Positions 34,033 through 43,068 are shown, numbered from the stretch's first letter. The stretch: 64,000 bases of DNA from Sphingopyxis sp. QXT-31 (GCF_001984035.1 NZ_CP019449.1:3596001-3660000); one strand, 5' to 3'. Numbers and translations: made by a program. The notes: generated by a model not told the origin, from the sequence alone.

Positions 34033-35373
34033 ATGCCCGGCCCCGTCTCCACCAGGGCGCTGGGATTCGCCCTCCTCGCCAGCCTGCCCGCACTGTCGGC
34101 CTGTTCGTCGGTGATCCCCGATGCGGGCAGCGGGCGCGTCGAAACGACGCCGCGCCCGGTCCCCGCGCCGACCCACGCCCCGACGTCCAGCGCGCCGACC
34201 GGCCCGACGCGCCCCTACACGCCGCGCCCGTCCGAAAGCGGCAGCGCCGCGGCGAAACCGATCCCGGCGACGCCCAACCCGGTGCTCGCCGCCTCAGCCG
34301 TACCCGCGGGCGCTACTACCGCCGCCGAGGCGGGCGTGGTCGCCGGGCCCGAGTTCGACACGCTGGGCGTGACCTCGTCGCAGGCCAGCGCCGCGCTTGC
34401 CGCCTATCGCCTCAGCTGCCCCTCGGTGACGCGCCGTGCCGACGTCAGCGGGCTGACGCAGAACGCCGACTGGAACGAGAGCTGCAACGCCGCGAAAAAC
34501 TGGCGCGACGATGATGCATTGGCCTTTTTCCAGCGCTATTTTGGCACGGTGCAGGTCGGCGCGGGCACCGCCTTTGTTACCGGCTATTACGAGCCTGAGA
34601 TCGCCGGATCGCGCACCAGGCGCGCGGGCTACGACGTCCCCGTCTATCGCCGCCCCGCCGACCTGGTCGATGTCGACCTCGGCCAATTCTCCGACGAGCT
34701 CAAGGGCAAGAAGATTCGCGGCCGCGTCGATGGCAGCAACCTCGTGCGCTATTACGACCGCGCGGCGATCGAGCGCGGCGCGCTCGAAGGGCGCGGGCTC
34801 GAAATCGCCTGGGCGGCCGATGCCGCCGAATTCTTCTTCCTGCAAATCCAGGGCTCGGGGCGCCTGCGCCTTCCCGACGGCGGGGTGATGCGCATCGGGT
34901 ACGACACGCAGAACGGGCGCGACTATGTCGGCATCGGCAAATTGCTCGCCGACCGCGGCGAACTCAAGCCCGGCCAGACCTCGATGCAGGGCATCCTCGA
35001 TTATCTGCGCGCCGACCCGGTGCGCGGCGCCGCGGTGATGAACGAGAACCCGAGCTGGGTCTTCTTTCGCGAGATCACGGGTCCGGGGCCGCTGGGTGCG
35101 CTCGGCGTGCCCGTCACCGGTCGCGCCAGCGTCGCCGCCGATCCCAAATATACGCCGCTCGGTGCCCCCGTCTTCCTCTCGCTCGACCGCGCCGAGCCCA
35201 ACGGGCTGTGGATCGCGCAGGACACGGGCGGTGCGATCAAGGGCGCCAACCGCTTCGACAGCTTCTGGGGCGCCGGCAACGACGCGCGCGCGATCGCCGG
35301 CGGCATGTCGGGCCGGGGCTCGGCGCTGCTCCTCTTGCCGCGTACCAGCATCGCGCGCCTGATCCGGCGTTGA
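34033..35373 (+). CDS. mltA: Membrane-bound lytic murein transglycosylase A
   Basis: 446 aa lipoprotein (LLASLPALSACSS) that cleaves peptidoglycan glycan strands with 1,6-anhydro ends. A Pro/Thr/Ser-rich linker of about 85 residues is followed by the MltA domain (GYYEPEIAGSRTRRAGYDVPVYRRP) and the 3D domain with the catalytic Asp (LWIAQDTGGAIKGANRFDSFWG). ATG 34033 is chosen because the signal starts there; codons further upstream overlap timA. Smr gene follows 1 bp later. Confidence 0.95.
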   Translation: MPGPVSTRALGFALLASLPALSACSSVIPDAGSGRVETTPRPVPAPTHAPTSSAPTGPTRPYTPRPSESGSAAAKPIPATPNPVLAASAVPAGATTAAEAGVVAGPEFDTLGVTSSQASAALAAYRLSCPSVTRRADVSGLTQNADWNESCNAAKNWRDDDALAFFQRYFGTVQVGAGTAFVTGYYEPEIAGSRTRRAGYDVPVYRRPADLVDVDLGQFSDELKGKKIRGRVDGSNLVRYYDRAAIERGALEGRGLEIAWAADAAEFFFLQIQGSGRLRLPDGGVMRIGYDTQNGRDYVGIGKLLADRGELKPGQTSMQGILDYLRADPVRGAAVMNENPSWVFFREITGPGPLGALGVPVTGRASVAADPKYTPLGAPVFLSLDRAEPNGLWIAQDTGGAIKGANRFDSFWGAGNDARAIAGGMSGRGSALLLLPRTSIARLIRR

Positions 35374-35374
35374 T

Positions 35375-35944
35375 ATGGCCCGCCGGCTCGCCCCCGACGA
35401 GTCGGCGCTCTGGCGAAAAGTCGCGGCGACGGTAAAGCCGCTGGCCAAGACACCTGCTCCGCTCGCCCCCGCCGCCCCGCCGACGGTCAAGCCGCCCAAG
35501 CCCCAGCCGCGCGTTACGGCGTCGCCCGCCGCCCGCCCGCCGTCGCCGGTCCCCCCGCCACGCCGCACGCACAGCGCCGCGACGCTGGACGGCCATTGGG
35601 ACCGCCGCCTGCGCAAGGGGCTCGTCCGGCCCGACATGAGCATCGACCTGCACGGGCATACATTGGCCTCGGCGCAGGCCTTGCTCGACGAGAGCATCCA
35701 CCGCGCGCTGATCCGCGGCGCGCGCGTGCTGCTCGTCGTCGCGGGGCGGCTGCGCCCCGGCGCCGACCGGCTACCGGTGATGCACGGCGATCCCCGCCCG
35801 CGCGGCGCGATCCGCGCCTCGCTCCCCGACTGGCTCGCTTATTCGCCCTATGCCGACCAGATCGTCGCGCTTCGCCCGGCGCATATCAGTCACGGCGGGG
35901 CGGGGGCGGTCTATGTGATCATGCGGCGAGGTCGCGAGGATTAG
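35375..35944 (+). CDS. Smr domain protein
   Basis: 189 aa. A Pro/Ala-rich basic N-terminus, then an Smr (MutS2 C-terminal-like) domain from about residue 85: MSIDLHGHTLASAQALLDE, LLVVAGRLRPG...RGAIRASLPDWL and HGGAGAVYVIMRR. Smr domains nick or cleave nucleic acid, recently linked to ribosome-rescue mRNA cleavage in E. coli SmrB. It begins 1 bp after mltA and its stop overlaps dapE tail-to-tail by 4 bp. Confidence 0.88.
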   Translation: MARRLAPDESALWRKVAATVKPLAKTPAPLAPAAPPTVKPPKPQPRVTASPAARPPSPVPPPRRTHSAATLDGHWDRRLRKGLVRPDMSIDLHGHTLASAQALLDESIHRALIRGARVLLVVAGRLRPGADRLPVMHGDPRPRGAIRASLPDWLAYSPYADQIVALRPAHISHGGAGAVYVIMRRGRED

Positions 35945-37074
35945 GCCAGCGCGCGGATCAATATCCCGCGATAGATCGCCGCCAGCTTGTGCAAATCTGC
36001 GATCGCGACCGCCTCGTCGAGCTTGTGCATCGTCGCATTGGTCAGCCCGAACTCGACCACCGGGCACAGCGCGTGCAAAAACCGCGCGTCCGATGTGCCG
36101 CCCGTCGTCGACATTTCGGGCATGATATCCGTCTCGGCATGGATCGCCTCGGCGACCAGCCCCGACAGATCGCCCGGCGGCGTGAGGAAGGCTTCGCCCG
36201 AAATCTTGCCGAGAACCTTGGCTTTCGGTTCGACTTCGCGCGCGATGCGCTCGATCATCGCGACCAGGTCGGCGCCCTTGTGCTGGTCGTTGAAGCGGAT
36301 CGACAGCCGCGCGCGCGCCGACGCCGGGATGACGTTGGTCGCGCCATTGCCGACCTCGATATCGGTGAATTCGATGTTCGACGGCTGGAACCAGTCGTTG
36401 CCCTCGTCCAGCACCACCGCGTGGATCGCCGCCAATATCTTGACCAGCTTGGGGATCGGATTGTCGGCGAGGTGGGGGTAGGCGACATGCCCCTGCGTGC
36501 CCGGCACGTCGATCCAGATATTGACCGACCCGCGCCGCCCGATCTTCACCATGTCGCCGAGACGGTTCACCGAGGTCGGCTCGCCGACGACGATCATGTC
36601 GGGCGCGACGCCGCGGCCCGCCATATGCTCCATCAGCGCGCGGGTGCCGAAGATCGCGGGGCCTTCCTCGTCGCCGGTGATGATCAGGCTGATCGTCCCG
36701 GCCTCGACCGGGGTGGCGGCCGCGGCGGCGGCGAACGCCGCGATCGAACCCTTCATGTCGACCGCGCCGCGACCGTAGAGCAGATCGCCGCGCACTTGCG
36801 GATCAAAGGCATCGCCGGTCCAGCCGACGCCGGGCGGCACGACGTCGAGATGCCCGGCAAAGCCGAAATGCCGCGGTCCCTTGCCCTTGCGCACCGCGAG
36901 CAGATTCTCGACCGGCCCGTCGGGCTCGATCCCGTCGATGAAACGCTCGACGGTGAAGCCGAGCGGGGTCAGCGCCGCCTCGAGCACGTCGAACACCGCG
37001 CCGGTGGCGGGGGTGACGGAGGGCGCCGCGATCAGCGCCTTGGCGAGGTCTACGGGGTCGATACGGTGCGTCAT
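35941..37074 (-). CDS. dapE: Succinyl-diaminopimelate desuccinylase
   Basis: 377 aa M20 metalloenzyme in the lysine/meso-DAP pathway feeding peptidoglycan. Metal ligands sit in GFAGHLDVVPPG, GRGAVDMKGSIAAF and TGDEEGPA; the lid-domain pattern and the C-terminal STTGGTSDARF motif are complete. Convergent with smr. In related genomes dapE lies near engB/argB; here a cupin, a secreted protein and a GST lie between. Confidence 0.96.
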   Translation of the reverse strand: MTHRIDPVDLAKALIAAPSVTPATGAVFDVLEAALTPLGFTVERFIDGIEPDGPVENLLAVRKGKGPRHFGFAGHLDVVPPGVGWTGDAFDPQVRGDLLYGRGAVDMKGSIAAFAAAAAATPVEAGTISLIITGDEEGPAIFGTRALMEHMAGRGVAPDMIVVGEPTSVNRLGDMVKIGRRGSVNIWIDVPGTQGHVAYPHLADNPIPKLVKILAAIHAVVLDEGNDWFQPSNIEFTDIEVGNGATNVIPASARARLSIRFNDQHKGADLVAMIERIAREVEPKAKVLGKISGEAFLTPPGDLSGLVAEAIHAETDIMPEMSTTGGTSDARFLHALCPVVEFGLTNATMHKLDEAVAIADLHKLAAIYRGILIRALA

Positions 37075-37170
37075 CCCTGCCCTTTACGCCCGCGCGTGCC
37101 GCGAAGTCGAGGCTTTGCATTATGTGCCGATTGTGCGAAACAAAGGCAGAACATGAAGCAGGACTGCCCC

Positions 37171-37638
37171 ATGCCCAAGCTCGATCTCGATGCCATCCCG
37201 CAAACCAATGCGACCGGCTATCCCGCGCCCTATGACGCGGCGGTGCAGGGCCGCTGGTACCGCCGCCTCGCGCCCGTCACCGGGATCAGCGATTTCGCCG
37301 CGAGTCATGTCGTGCTCAAACCCGGCGCGATGTCGTCGCAGCGCCACTGGCACGACGGCGAGGACGAGATGGTGATCATGATCGCGGGCGAGGCGGTGCT
37401 CGTCGAGGACGACGGCCGCTGGCCGATGCGCCCCGGCGACATCGCGGTGTGGCCCAAGGGCAGCACCAACGGCCATCATCTGGTCAACGAATCGGACGCC
37501 GACTGCATCCTCGTCGCGCTCGGCGGCGGCAAGAAATACGACACCGGCGGCGGCTATTCGGACATCGACATGCTCTTTACGCCCGACGGCTATTTCCACA
37601 AGGACGGGACGCCCTATCCGACCAAGCGGATTCCCTAA
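37171..37638 (+). CDS. Cupin domain protein
   Basis: 155 aa single-domain cupin. Metal motif 1 is QRHWHDGEDEMVIMIAGEA (G-x5-H-x-H-like), motif 2 is MRPGDIAVWPKGSTNGHHLVN. The end GGGYSDIDMLFTPDGYFHKDGTPYP resembles a subfamily common in sphingomonads. Substrate unknown. ATG 37171 has AGGA 8 nt upstream; an in-frame ATG at 37153 with AAAGG 6 nt upstream is equally possible and adds 6 residues. Its stop overlaps the next gene tail-to-tail by 4 bp. Confidence 0.8.
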   Translation: MPKLDLDAIPQTNATGYPAPYDAAVQGRWYRRLAPVTGISDFAASHVVLKPGAMSSQRHWHDGEDEMVIMIAGEAVLVEDDGRWPMRPGDIAVWPKGSTNGHHLVNESDADCILVALGGGKKYDTGGGYSDIDMLFTPDGYFHKDGTPYPTKRIP

Positions 37639-38273
37639 TCGATCCGGAACCCCGTCATCACGAACTTCGCAGGCGCGGTGGCGTAAACCCCGTGGCCGCG
37701 CGCGTTCGACGAGCCGAACACCAGCCCGATGCGCTCGACATCGGCGAGCGCGTCCTCCAGCGCTTCGGGGCTGTGCGCGGCGGGCTGGCCGAGCACCGAG
37801 ATCCACTGCGGATCGTCGAGGCTCACGCTGATTTCGCCCACACCGGGCGCCAGCTCGCGCACCGTCGCGGCGGGCGCGTACCAGCGATAATATTGATAGT
37901 GGCCGCGCGCGTTCCAATTGTCGCCGCGGCGCTGGAGGTAGAGCGACACCGTGCCCGCGCGGTCGGGGTTCGCCTGCGGCACGAAGCGCGTCCCCGGCTT
38001 GGCATCGACGCGGTAGCGCACGGTGATCCGCGATTTGCCCGCGAGCGAGCCGGGGCGGAAGGTCACATAATGGACATGCCCCGCGGCCTTGCTGCCGACG
38101 GGGAAGTCGAAAGACCAGCCGCCACGCTCGGGCCGCGGCGCGAGCGGCATGCCGACCGAATAATTCTTGCCTCGGATGACCGGGCCAATTTCCCAATCGC
38201 TCGCGGGCGCCGCGGCGGCGGTGATGACGACCGCGCCGAGCGCGAGGGCGGAGGCGAGAAGGATCTTCTTCAT
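37635..38273 (-). CDS. Secreted protein of unknown function
   Basis: 212 aa with a clean signal peptide (MKKILLASALALGAVVITAAAAPAS). The mature protein alternates short hydrophobic strands with Gly/Arg turns (HVHYVTFRPGSLAGKSRITVRYRVD, RAGTVSLYLQRRGDNW), suggesting a beta-sandwich, possibly carbohydrate-binding. No family recognised and no catalytic motif. Convergent with the cupin gene; 62 bp after the GST stop. Confidence 0.7.
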   Translation of the reverse strand: MKKILLASALALGAVVITAAAAPASDWEIGPVIRGKNYSVGMPLAPRPERGGWSFDFPVGSKAAGHVHYVTFRPGSLAGKSRITVRYRVDAKPGTRFVPQANPDRAGTVSLYLQRRGDNWNARGHYQYYRWYAPAATVRELAPGVGEISVSLDDPQWISVLGQPAAHSPEALEDALADVERIGLVFGSSNARGHGVYATAPAKFVMTGFRID

Positions 38274-38335
38274 GCCGCCTTCTTACCGCCTGCGGGGCAG
38301 CGCGGGCTGAACGCCGCGTTCATCGCGGCGACATT

Positions 38336-39004
38336 TCAGCTATCGGCTTTTTCGAACTGCTCGATCACCCAATCCTCGGCCTGCGCGCCGCCGATCCATT
38401 CCTGCATGCACGGGTGGCTGATCACCGCCTGGCAATAGGGCACGGCAAAGCGCGGCAGCGGGATCGAGTAAGTGATGAAGCGCGTCACCACCGGCGCGAA
38501 CATGATGTCGGCCGCCGACCAGTCGCCGAACAGGAAATCGCCCTCGCCGCCGAAGCGCGCGCGCGCCTCGGCCCAGATCTGGACGATGCGCACGACATCG
38601 GCCTGCACCTCGGGCAGCAGCTCGGCCGCCGGGTAGATGCGGCGGATGTTCATGCTGTGGTTTCGGCGCAGCGCCGCGAAGGAGGAATGCATCTCGGCCG
38701 CCATCGACCGCGCCATCGCGCGCGCCGCCATATCCTCGGGCCAGTATCCGCGCGTCCCACCGGTCTTTTCGTTGAGATAGTCGATGATCGCCAGGCTGTC
38801 CCAGACGACGATATCCTCGCCGTCCCACAATATCGGCACCTTGCCCCCCGACGGCGCGAACTCGTCGCCCTCGCGGCGGTTCGACCAGTCCTCGTCGTAG
38901 AGCGGCACGGTGACCTCTTCGAAGGGCAGCCCGCTATGCTTGGCGGCCAGCCAGCCGCGCAGGCTCCAGCTGGAATAGGCCTTATTGCCGATGAACAGTT
39001 TCAT
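38336..39004 (-). CDS. Glutathione S-transferase family protein
   Basis: 222 aa. Thioredoxin-like N-domain: MKLFIGNKAYSSWSLRGWLAAKHSG with a Ser-rich active region, cis-Pro in GGKVPILWDG and DSLAIIDYLNEK; the helical C-domain covers about 90-220. No partner gene shows the substrate. Lies 42 bp downstream of engB. Confidence 0.87.
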   Translation of the reverse strand: MKLFIGNKAYSSWSLRGWLAAKHSGLPFEEVTVPLYDEDWSNRREGDEFAPSGGKVPILWDGEDIVVWDSLAIIDYLNEKTGGTRGYWPEDMAARAMARSMAAEMHSSFAALRRNHSMNIRRIYPAAELLPEVQADVVRIVQIWAEARARFGGEGDFLFGDWSAADIMFAPVVTRFITYSIPLPRFAVPYCQAVISHPCMQEWIGGAQAEDWVIEQFEKADS

Positions 39005-39046
39005 GCGATCTCCCTGCCCCCTCCCTCAAGGGGAGTGGAGCGAAAG

Positions 39047-39718
39047 TCAAACCTCGACCGCCTCCAGCACCGCGGTGCGCAGTTCGGCGATGCCCATGCC
39101 CTTCTCGCTGCTCGTCACGATCACCTCGGGATGCGCCGCGGGATGTTTGCGCGCCTCGGCCTCGGTCTCGGCCAGCACGCGCGCCAGTTCGGTCGCTTTC
39201 ACCTTGTCGGCCTTGGTCAGCACAATCCGGTAACTCACCGCCGCTGTGTCGAGCATCTCGAGCACGTCGCGGTCGACGTCCTTGATCCCGTGGCGGCTGT
39301 CGATCAGCACGAGCGTACGCTTCAGCACCTGCCGGCCGCGGAGATAATCGTTGATCAGGAAGCGCCATTTCTTGACGACATCCTTGGGCGCCTTGGCGAA
39401 GCCGTAGCCGGGCATGTCGACCAGCCGGAACACCAAGGGCGATCCGACGTCGAAATAGTTGAGCTCCTGCGTCCGCCCGGGGGTCACCGAGGTGCGCGCC
39501 AGCCCGTTGCGATTGGTCAACGCGTTGAGCAGCGACGACTTGCCGACGTTTGACCGCCCTGCAAAGGCGATCTCGGGCATCGACGGCGCCGGCAGATGTT
39601 CCAGCGCCGGCGCCGATTTCAGAAAGGCGATCGGCCCCGAAAACAGCTTGCGCGCGCGCTCGGGGCGCTCGGGATCGGCCCCGGGCCCAAGCTGGTCGGC
39701 TGGCTGGTCGTCGCTCAC
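39047..39718 (-). CDS. engB: Ribosome biogenesis GTPase EngB/YihA
   Basis: 223 aa. G1 GRSNVGKSS, G2 TPGRTQ, G3 DMPGYGFAKA, G4 TKADK: complete TRAFAC GTPase of the YihA/YsxC type that helps 50S assembly. It starts with GTG overlapping the yidC stop (GTGA), giving coupled translation. Part of rpmH-rnpA-yidD-yidC-engB. Confidence 0.95.
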   Translation of the reverse strand: MSDDQPADQLGPGADPERPERARKLFSGPIAFLKSAPALEHLPAPSMPEIAFAGRSNVGKSSLLNALTNRNGLARTSVTPGRTQELNYFDVGSPLVFRLVDMPGYGFAKAPKDVVKKWRFLINDYLRGRQVLKRTLVLIDSRHGIKDVDRDVLEMLDTAAVSYRIVLTKADKVKATELARVLAETEAEARKHPAAHPEVIVTSSEKGMGIAELRTAVLEAVEV

Positions 39719-41487
39719 TTCGCCGCCGCCGCCTTCAGCGCCGGGAATTTGCGGTACATCCACTGTTGCTGCGCGATGGATAGCACGTTGTTCGTGATCC
39801 AGTAGAGCAGCAGGCCCGCGGCGAAGGGCGCCATGATGAACATGAACATCCACGGCATGATCTTGAACACCTGCGCCTGCACCGGGTCGGTCGGCGGCGG
39901 GTTCAGGCGGAACTGCAGCCACATGGTGATGCCCAGGATCACCGCCATCACGCCGATGCTGAGCAGCGACGGGGGGGTGAATTTGAGGAGGCCGAACAGA
40001 TTGAGGATCATCGCCGGATCCTGCGCCGACAGATCCTTGATCCACAGCGCGAACGGCTGGTGCCGCATTTCGATCGTCAGCATCAGCACCTTGTAGAGGG
40101 CATAGAAGATCGGGATCTGGATCAGGATCGGCAGGCAGCCGGCGAGCGGATTGATCTTCTCGTCCTTGTAGAGCTTCATCAGCTCCTGCTGCATCTTGGG
40201 CTTGTCGTCCTTGTAGCGGTCCTGCAGCGCCTTCATCTTTGGCTGCACGACGCGCATCTGCGCCATCGACGCGAACTGCTTGTTGGCGATCGGGAACATC
40301 AGCAGGCGGATGATCAGCGTCAGCACCATGATCGCGACGCCGAAATTGCCGAGCTGGCGGAACAGCCAGTCGAGCAGCTTGAAGATCGGCACCGCGAAGA
40401 ATTCGAACCAGCCCCAGTCGATCGCGTTCGACAGGCGGGTAATACCAAGGTCGTCCTGATAGCGCTCGAGCGTCGCGACTTCCTTGGCGCCCGCGAAGAT
40501 GCGGCTGGTCGTCGTGATCTGGCGGCCGGGGGCGAGCTGCACCAGCTCGCTGGCAAAGGCCGCCCGATAGCTGGTGTTGCCCAGCGCGTTGAACGCCGCC
40601 GACACCTTTTCGCCCTTTGCCGGGATGACGGCCGCGAGCCAATATTTGTCGGTAAAGCCCAGCCAGCCGGCCGACGCATAGGAAATCGTGCGGCTCGGCG
40701 CATCGTCGAGCTCGCCATAATTGGTGAAGTTCGACTTGGCGTCGAGATAGCCGGTCGGGCCTACGTGGATCGTCCAGCTGTCGACCTCGTGCGGGTCGGT
40801 CGGGATGCCGGTGCGGTCGATATAGGTGCCGCTGCGCACGACGACCGGCGCGGTGCCCGCATTGACCACCGTCTGCTTCGCGGTGATCAGATAATTGCTG
40901 TCGATGCTGTAATCGATGCGAAAGGTCTGGCCGGTCGGATTCGCCCAGCTCAGCGACACGGGGGTCGTCGGGGTCAGGCGCGTGCCGCTCGCGGTCCACA
41001 GCGTCGTCGCGGTCGGGACGGCGATGCCCTGCGCCGACCAGCCGGTGGTCGCGAAATAGGCGCCCTTGGTTCCGGCGGGCGCGAACAGGCGCACCGGCGG
41101 CGCGTCCTTCTTGATCGTCTGGCGATATTTGGTGAGCGTGATGTCGTCGATGCGCGCGCCGACCAGGTTGATCGAGCCCTTGATCGTCGGCGTCTCGATC
41201 GCGACGCGCTGGCCCTCGGCGAGCACGGTTTCGATCGGGCGAATTGCGGCAACCGCCGGAGCGGCGGGCGCGCCCGGTGCTGCCACCGTTCCCGCGACGG
41301 GCGGCACGCCGTCGGGCGTCGCTGCGGGGGCGGGACCGGTCGCCGGGGCGCCGTTCGTGCCCGCGACCGTCTTGGTCACGTCGGGCTTGGCCGGGGTCGG
41401 GAAGAATTTATCCGACACATAGCCCCACCCGAACAGAATCGCCGCCGACAGCAGCAGGGCCGTGATCCAGTTACGCTTGTCGTCCAC
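39715..41487 (-). CDS. yidC: Membrane protein insertase YidC
   Basis: 590 aa. N-terminal span (WITALLLSAAILFGWGYVSD), a large periplasmic domain (about 60-350), then five spans of the insertase core with the conserved region containing PMFKLLDWLF-like FKLLDWLFRQLGN and GCLPILIQIPIFYALYKVL. The linker after span 1 is Pro/Ala-rich. Starts with GTG at 41487. Confidence 0.97.
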   Translation of the reverse strand: MDDKRNWITALLLSAAILFGWGYVSDKFFPTPAKPDVTKTVAGTNGAPATGPAPAATPDGVPPVAGTVAAPGAPAAPAVAAIRPIETVLAEGQRVAIETPTIKGSINLVGARIDDITLTKYRQTIKKDAPPVRLFAPAGTKGAYFATTGWSAQGIAVPTATTLWTASGTRLTPTTPVSLSWANPTGQTFRIDYSIDSNYLITAKQTVVNAGTAPVVVRSGTYIDRTGIPTDPHEVDSWTIHVGPTGYLDAKSNFTNYGELDDAPSRTISYASAGWLGFTDKYWLAAVIPAKGEKVSAAFNALGNTSYRAAFASELVQLAPGRQITTTSRIFAGAKEVATLERYQDDLGITRLSNAIDWGWFEFFAVPIFKLLDWLFRQLGNFGVAIMVLTLIIRLLMFPIANKQFASMAQMRVVQPKMKALQDRYKDDKPKMQQELMKLYKDEKINPLAGCLPILIQIPIFYALYKVLMLTIEMRHQPFALWIKDLSAQDPAMILNLFGLLKFTPPSLLSIGVMAVILGITMWLQFRLNPPPTDPVQAQVFKIMPWMFMFIMAPFAAGLLLYWITNNVLSIAQQQWMYRKFPALKAAAAK

Positions 41488-41531
41488 GCTCTTTGGTCTC
41501 TCTTCGTCTGAAAATGTCGGAGGAATTTGGT

Positions 41532-41744
41532 CTACGGAACCGGGTCATGCCCATGACCGCCCCACGGGTGGCAGCGCAATAGCCGCTTTGTCGCGAGCCA
41601 GCCACCCTTGATCGCACCATAGCGTTGCAGGGCGGTGATGGCATAAGCGCTGCACGACGGCTGATAGCGGCATGTCGGCGGCAGGATGCGCGACGGGCCG
41701 AGTTGCCAGCCGCGCGCGATGAGGATGAGCAGCCGGGCGATCAT
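41532..41744 (-). CDS. yidD: Membrane protein insertion efficiency factor YidD
   Basis: 70 aa. Signature [20 protein letters not shown]...[24 protein letters not shown]. Small peripheral protein that aids YidC. It lies between rnpA and yidC as usual, but a 76-bp palindrome separates it from rnpA. Confidence 0.95.
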   Translation of the reverse strand: MIARLLILIARGWQLGPSRILPPTCRYQPSCSAYAITALQRYGAIKGGWLATKRLLRCHPWGGHGHDPVP

Positions 41745-41799
41745 AAGAAAAGCCCGGAAAACCGCGCAACTTCATTCGCGATTCGCGCTTTTCTTTCTT

Positions 41800-41875
41800 C
41801 GTCACCCCGGACTTGATCCGGGGTCCCGCTCAGCGACGGCGACCAGCGGGACCCCGGATCAAGTCCGGGGTGACG
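41800..41875. repeat. Perfect 31-bp inverted repeat (family C)
   Basis: Arms 41800-41830 and 41845-41875 (starting CGTCACCCCGGACTTGATCC) with a 14-nt loop, inside the rnpA-yidD gap. This sequence type is widespread in alphaproteobacterial intergenic DNA as far as I recall. On the transcript it would form a very stable hairpin between co-directional genes. Confidence 0.9.
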
Positions 41876-41898
41876 TGGTGAAACGGCGGCGAGGGCGT

Positions 41899-42237
41899 TC
41901 ATTTCGCCAGCTTCTTCGCAGCGCGGGTCAGCGCATTGGTCAATTGCTCGCCCAGTTCGGCAAAGACGATGTCGTTGCCGCCGGGGCGGCCGATAAGGAC
42001 ATGGTCGGCGCCCGCGATCCCCGATTCGGGCAGCGCGGCGCGGCACAGCGCGCGCAGCCGGCGCTTCATCCGGTTGCGCGTGACGGCGTTGCCGACCTTC
42101 TTGCTGACGGTGTAGCCGATGCCCATCGTAACATCGTGATCGTCGCGCACGCGGACGAGCAGTACGAAGCCGGGCATGGGAAAGCGAAGGCCGCGGTTGG
42201 CGGCCAGAAATTCGCTGCGTTTTGAAAGCGTTCGCAC
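41899..42237 (-). CDS. rnpA: Ribonuclease P protein component
   Basis: 112 aa basic protein. Motifs: TLSKRSEFLAANRGLRFP, GYTVSKKVGNAVTRNRMKRRLRA (the RNR signature) and ADHVLIGRPG. The start is most likely GTG 42237 (MRTLSKRSEF), since no ATG precedes the conserved N-terminus and longer readings run through rpmH. It lies 26 bp after the rpmH stop. Confidence 0.93.
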   Translation of the reverse strand: MRTLSKRSEFLAANRGLRFPMPGFVLLVRVRDDHDVTMGIGYTVSKKVGNAVTRNRMKRRLRALCRAALPESGIAGADHVLIGRPGGNDIVFAELGEQLTNALTRAAKKLAK

Positions 42238-42263
42238 CAGCTTAGCCGGTGCAGCGTCAGCGA

Positions 42264-42398
42264 TCAGGCCGACAGCTTCTTGCGGCCCTGGGCACGACGG
42301 TTTGCGAGAACCTTGCGGCCGCCAACCGTTGCCTTGCGGGCGCGGAAACCGTGGCGACGGGCGCGCACGAGGTTGCTCGGTTGAAAGGTACGCTTCAT
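42264..42398 (-). CDS. rpmH: 50S ribosomal protein L34
   Basis: 44 aa, read directly from the minus strand: [18 protein letters not shown] ... [24 protein letters not shown]. Matches L34 end to end. First gene of rpmH-rnpA-yidD-yidC-engB. Confidence 0.98.
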   Translation of the reverse strand: MKRTFQPSNLVRARRHGFRARKATVGGRKVLANRRAQGRKKLSA

Positions 42399-42440
42399 CG
42401 CGGTTGTCCCTAATTCTCGTCAAAGGCTTTAACAGAAAAG

Positions 42441-42461
42441 GGCCGCCAAACGTGGGCGGCC
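42441..42461 (-). terminator. Terminator-like hairpin in the rpmH leader
   Basis: GGCCGCC-7 nt-GGCGGCC followed on the minus strand by CTTTTCTGTT. It lies between the predicted rpmH promoter and the rpmH ATG, so it may be either the terminator of the upstream gene or an attenuator in the leader. Confidence 0.55.
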
Positions 42462-42474
42462 ACTGATGGGGGCG

Positions 42475-42503
42475 CGAATAAGCAGGATTCGGGCGAAAGT
42501 CAA
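42475..42503 (-). promoter_or_regulatory. Predicted rpmH promoter
   Basis: Minus strand TTGACT (complement of 42498-42503), 17-bp spacer, TATTCG (complement of 42475-42480). The -35 box overlaps the stop codon of the upstream PGPGW gene. Confidence 0.65.
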
Positions 42504-42835
42504 TTGTCATCGCGGCGGTCGGGCGCGGTGACGTTAACCTCGGTCTTCAGCGCTTCGCGCTCGCGCCGCCGCGCCGCGCTCGCCCGCCGCATCACGCGGT
42601 CGGTCCAGCCGGCGTAGCGCGGGTGGCGGCGCTTGAAGCGGACATAGATGCGTTTCGCCCAGGCGCTGTTCTGGAGGCAGAGCATCAGCCCGACGGGAAA
42701 GACGATCAGGAAGCCGGGGCCGGGCAGCGGGCCGATCAGCACGCCGGTGATCATGAGCAATATGCCGAGGCAGAAGAGCGCGAGCCGCACCTGCGCGGTC
42801 GATCGCAATCGCTGGTAAAGGCTGCGCTTTGCCAT
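42500..42835 (-). CDS. PGPGW-type small membrane protein
   Basis: 111 aa. One long hydrophobic hairpin (LALFCLGILLMITGVLIGPLPGPGFLIVFPVGLMLCL) containing the PGPGF variant of the PGPGW motif, then NSAWAKRIYVRFKRRHPRYAGW and a basic tail. Function unknown. Starts at ATG 42835; a Met 12 codons upstream is less likely. The stop overlaps the predicted rpmH promoter. Confidence 0.8.
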   Translation of the reverse strand: MAKRSLYQRLRSTAQVRLALFCLGILLMITGVLIGPLPGPGFLIVFPVGLMLCLQNSAWAKRIYVRFKRRHPRYAGWTDRVMRRASAARRREREALKTEVNVTAPDRRDDN

Positions 42836-42885
42836 GCGGGGCGATGTGGGGAGGGAGGCAGCGTGTTGCAAGCGTAAAGCAGCCG

Positions 42886-43062
42886 ACCTCCCCCTCGATG
42901 GGGAAGGCAGCGAGACTTACGACCTTGTTCGTTAGTCGCAGCGGTGGGGGTGAGCTCTCGGCCTGAGGCGAAGGGTGCAAGGACGCCCCATCACCCTCAT
43001 CCAACTTCGCCTAATGCCTTCGGCATAAGGCTGCGTATCCTTCTCCCATCAAGGGAGAAGGA
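42886..43062. repeat. Intergenic palindromic sequence, family B
   Basis: Between the PGPGW gene start and the next minus-strand stop. Left CCTCCCCCTCGATGGGGAAGG and right CCTTCTCCCATCAAGGGAGAAGG form local hairpins, with a GCCTTCGGCATAAGGC-like palindrome between. It resembles family A in layout but not in sequence. Confidence 0.6.
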
Positions 43063-43068
43063 ATGCGG

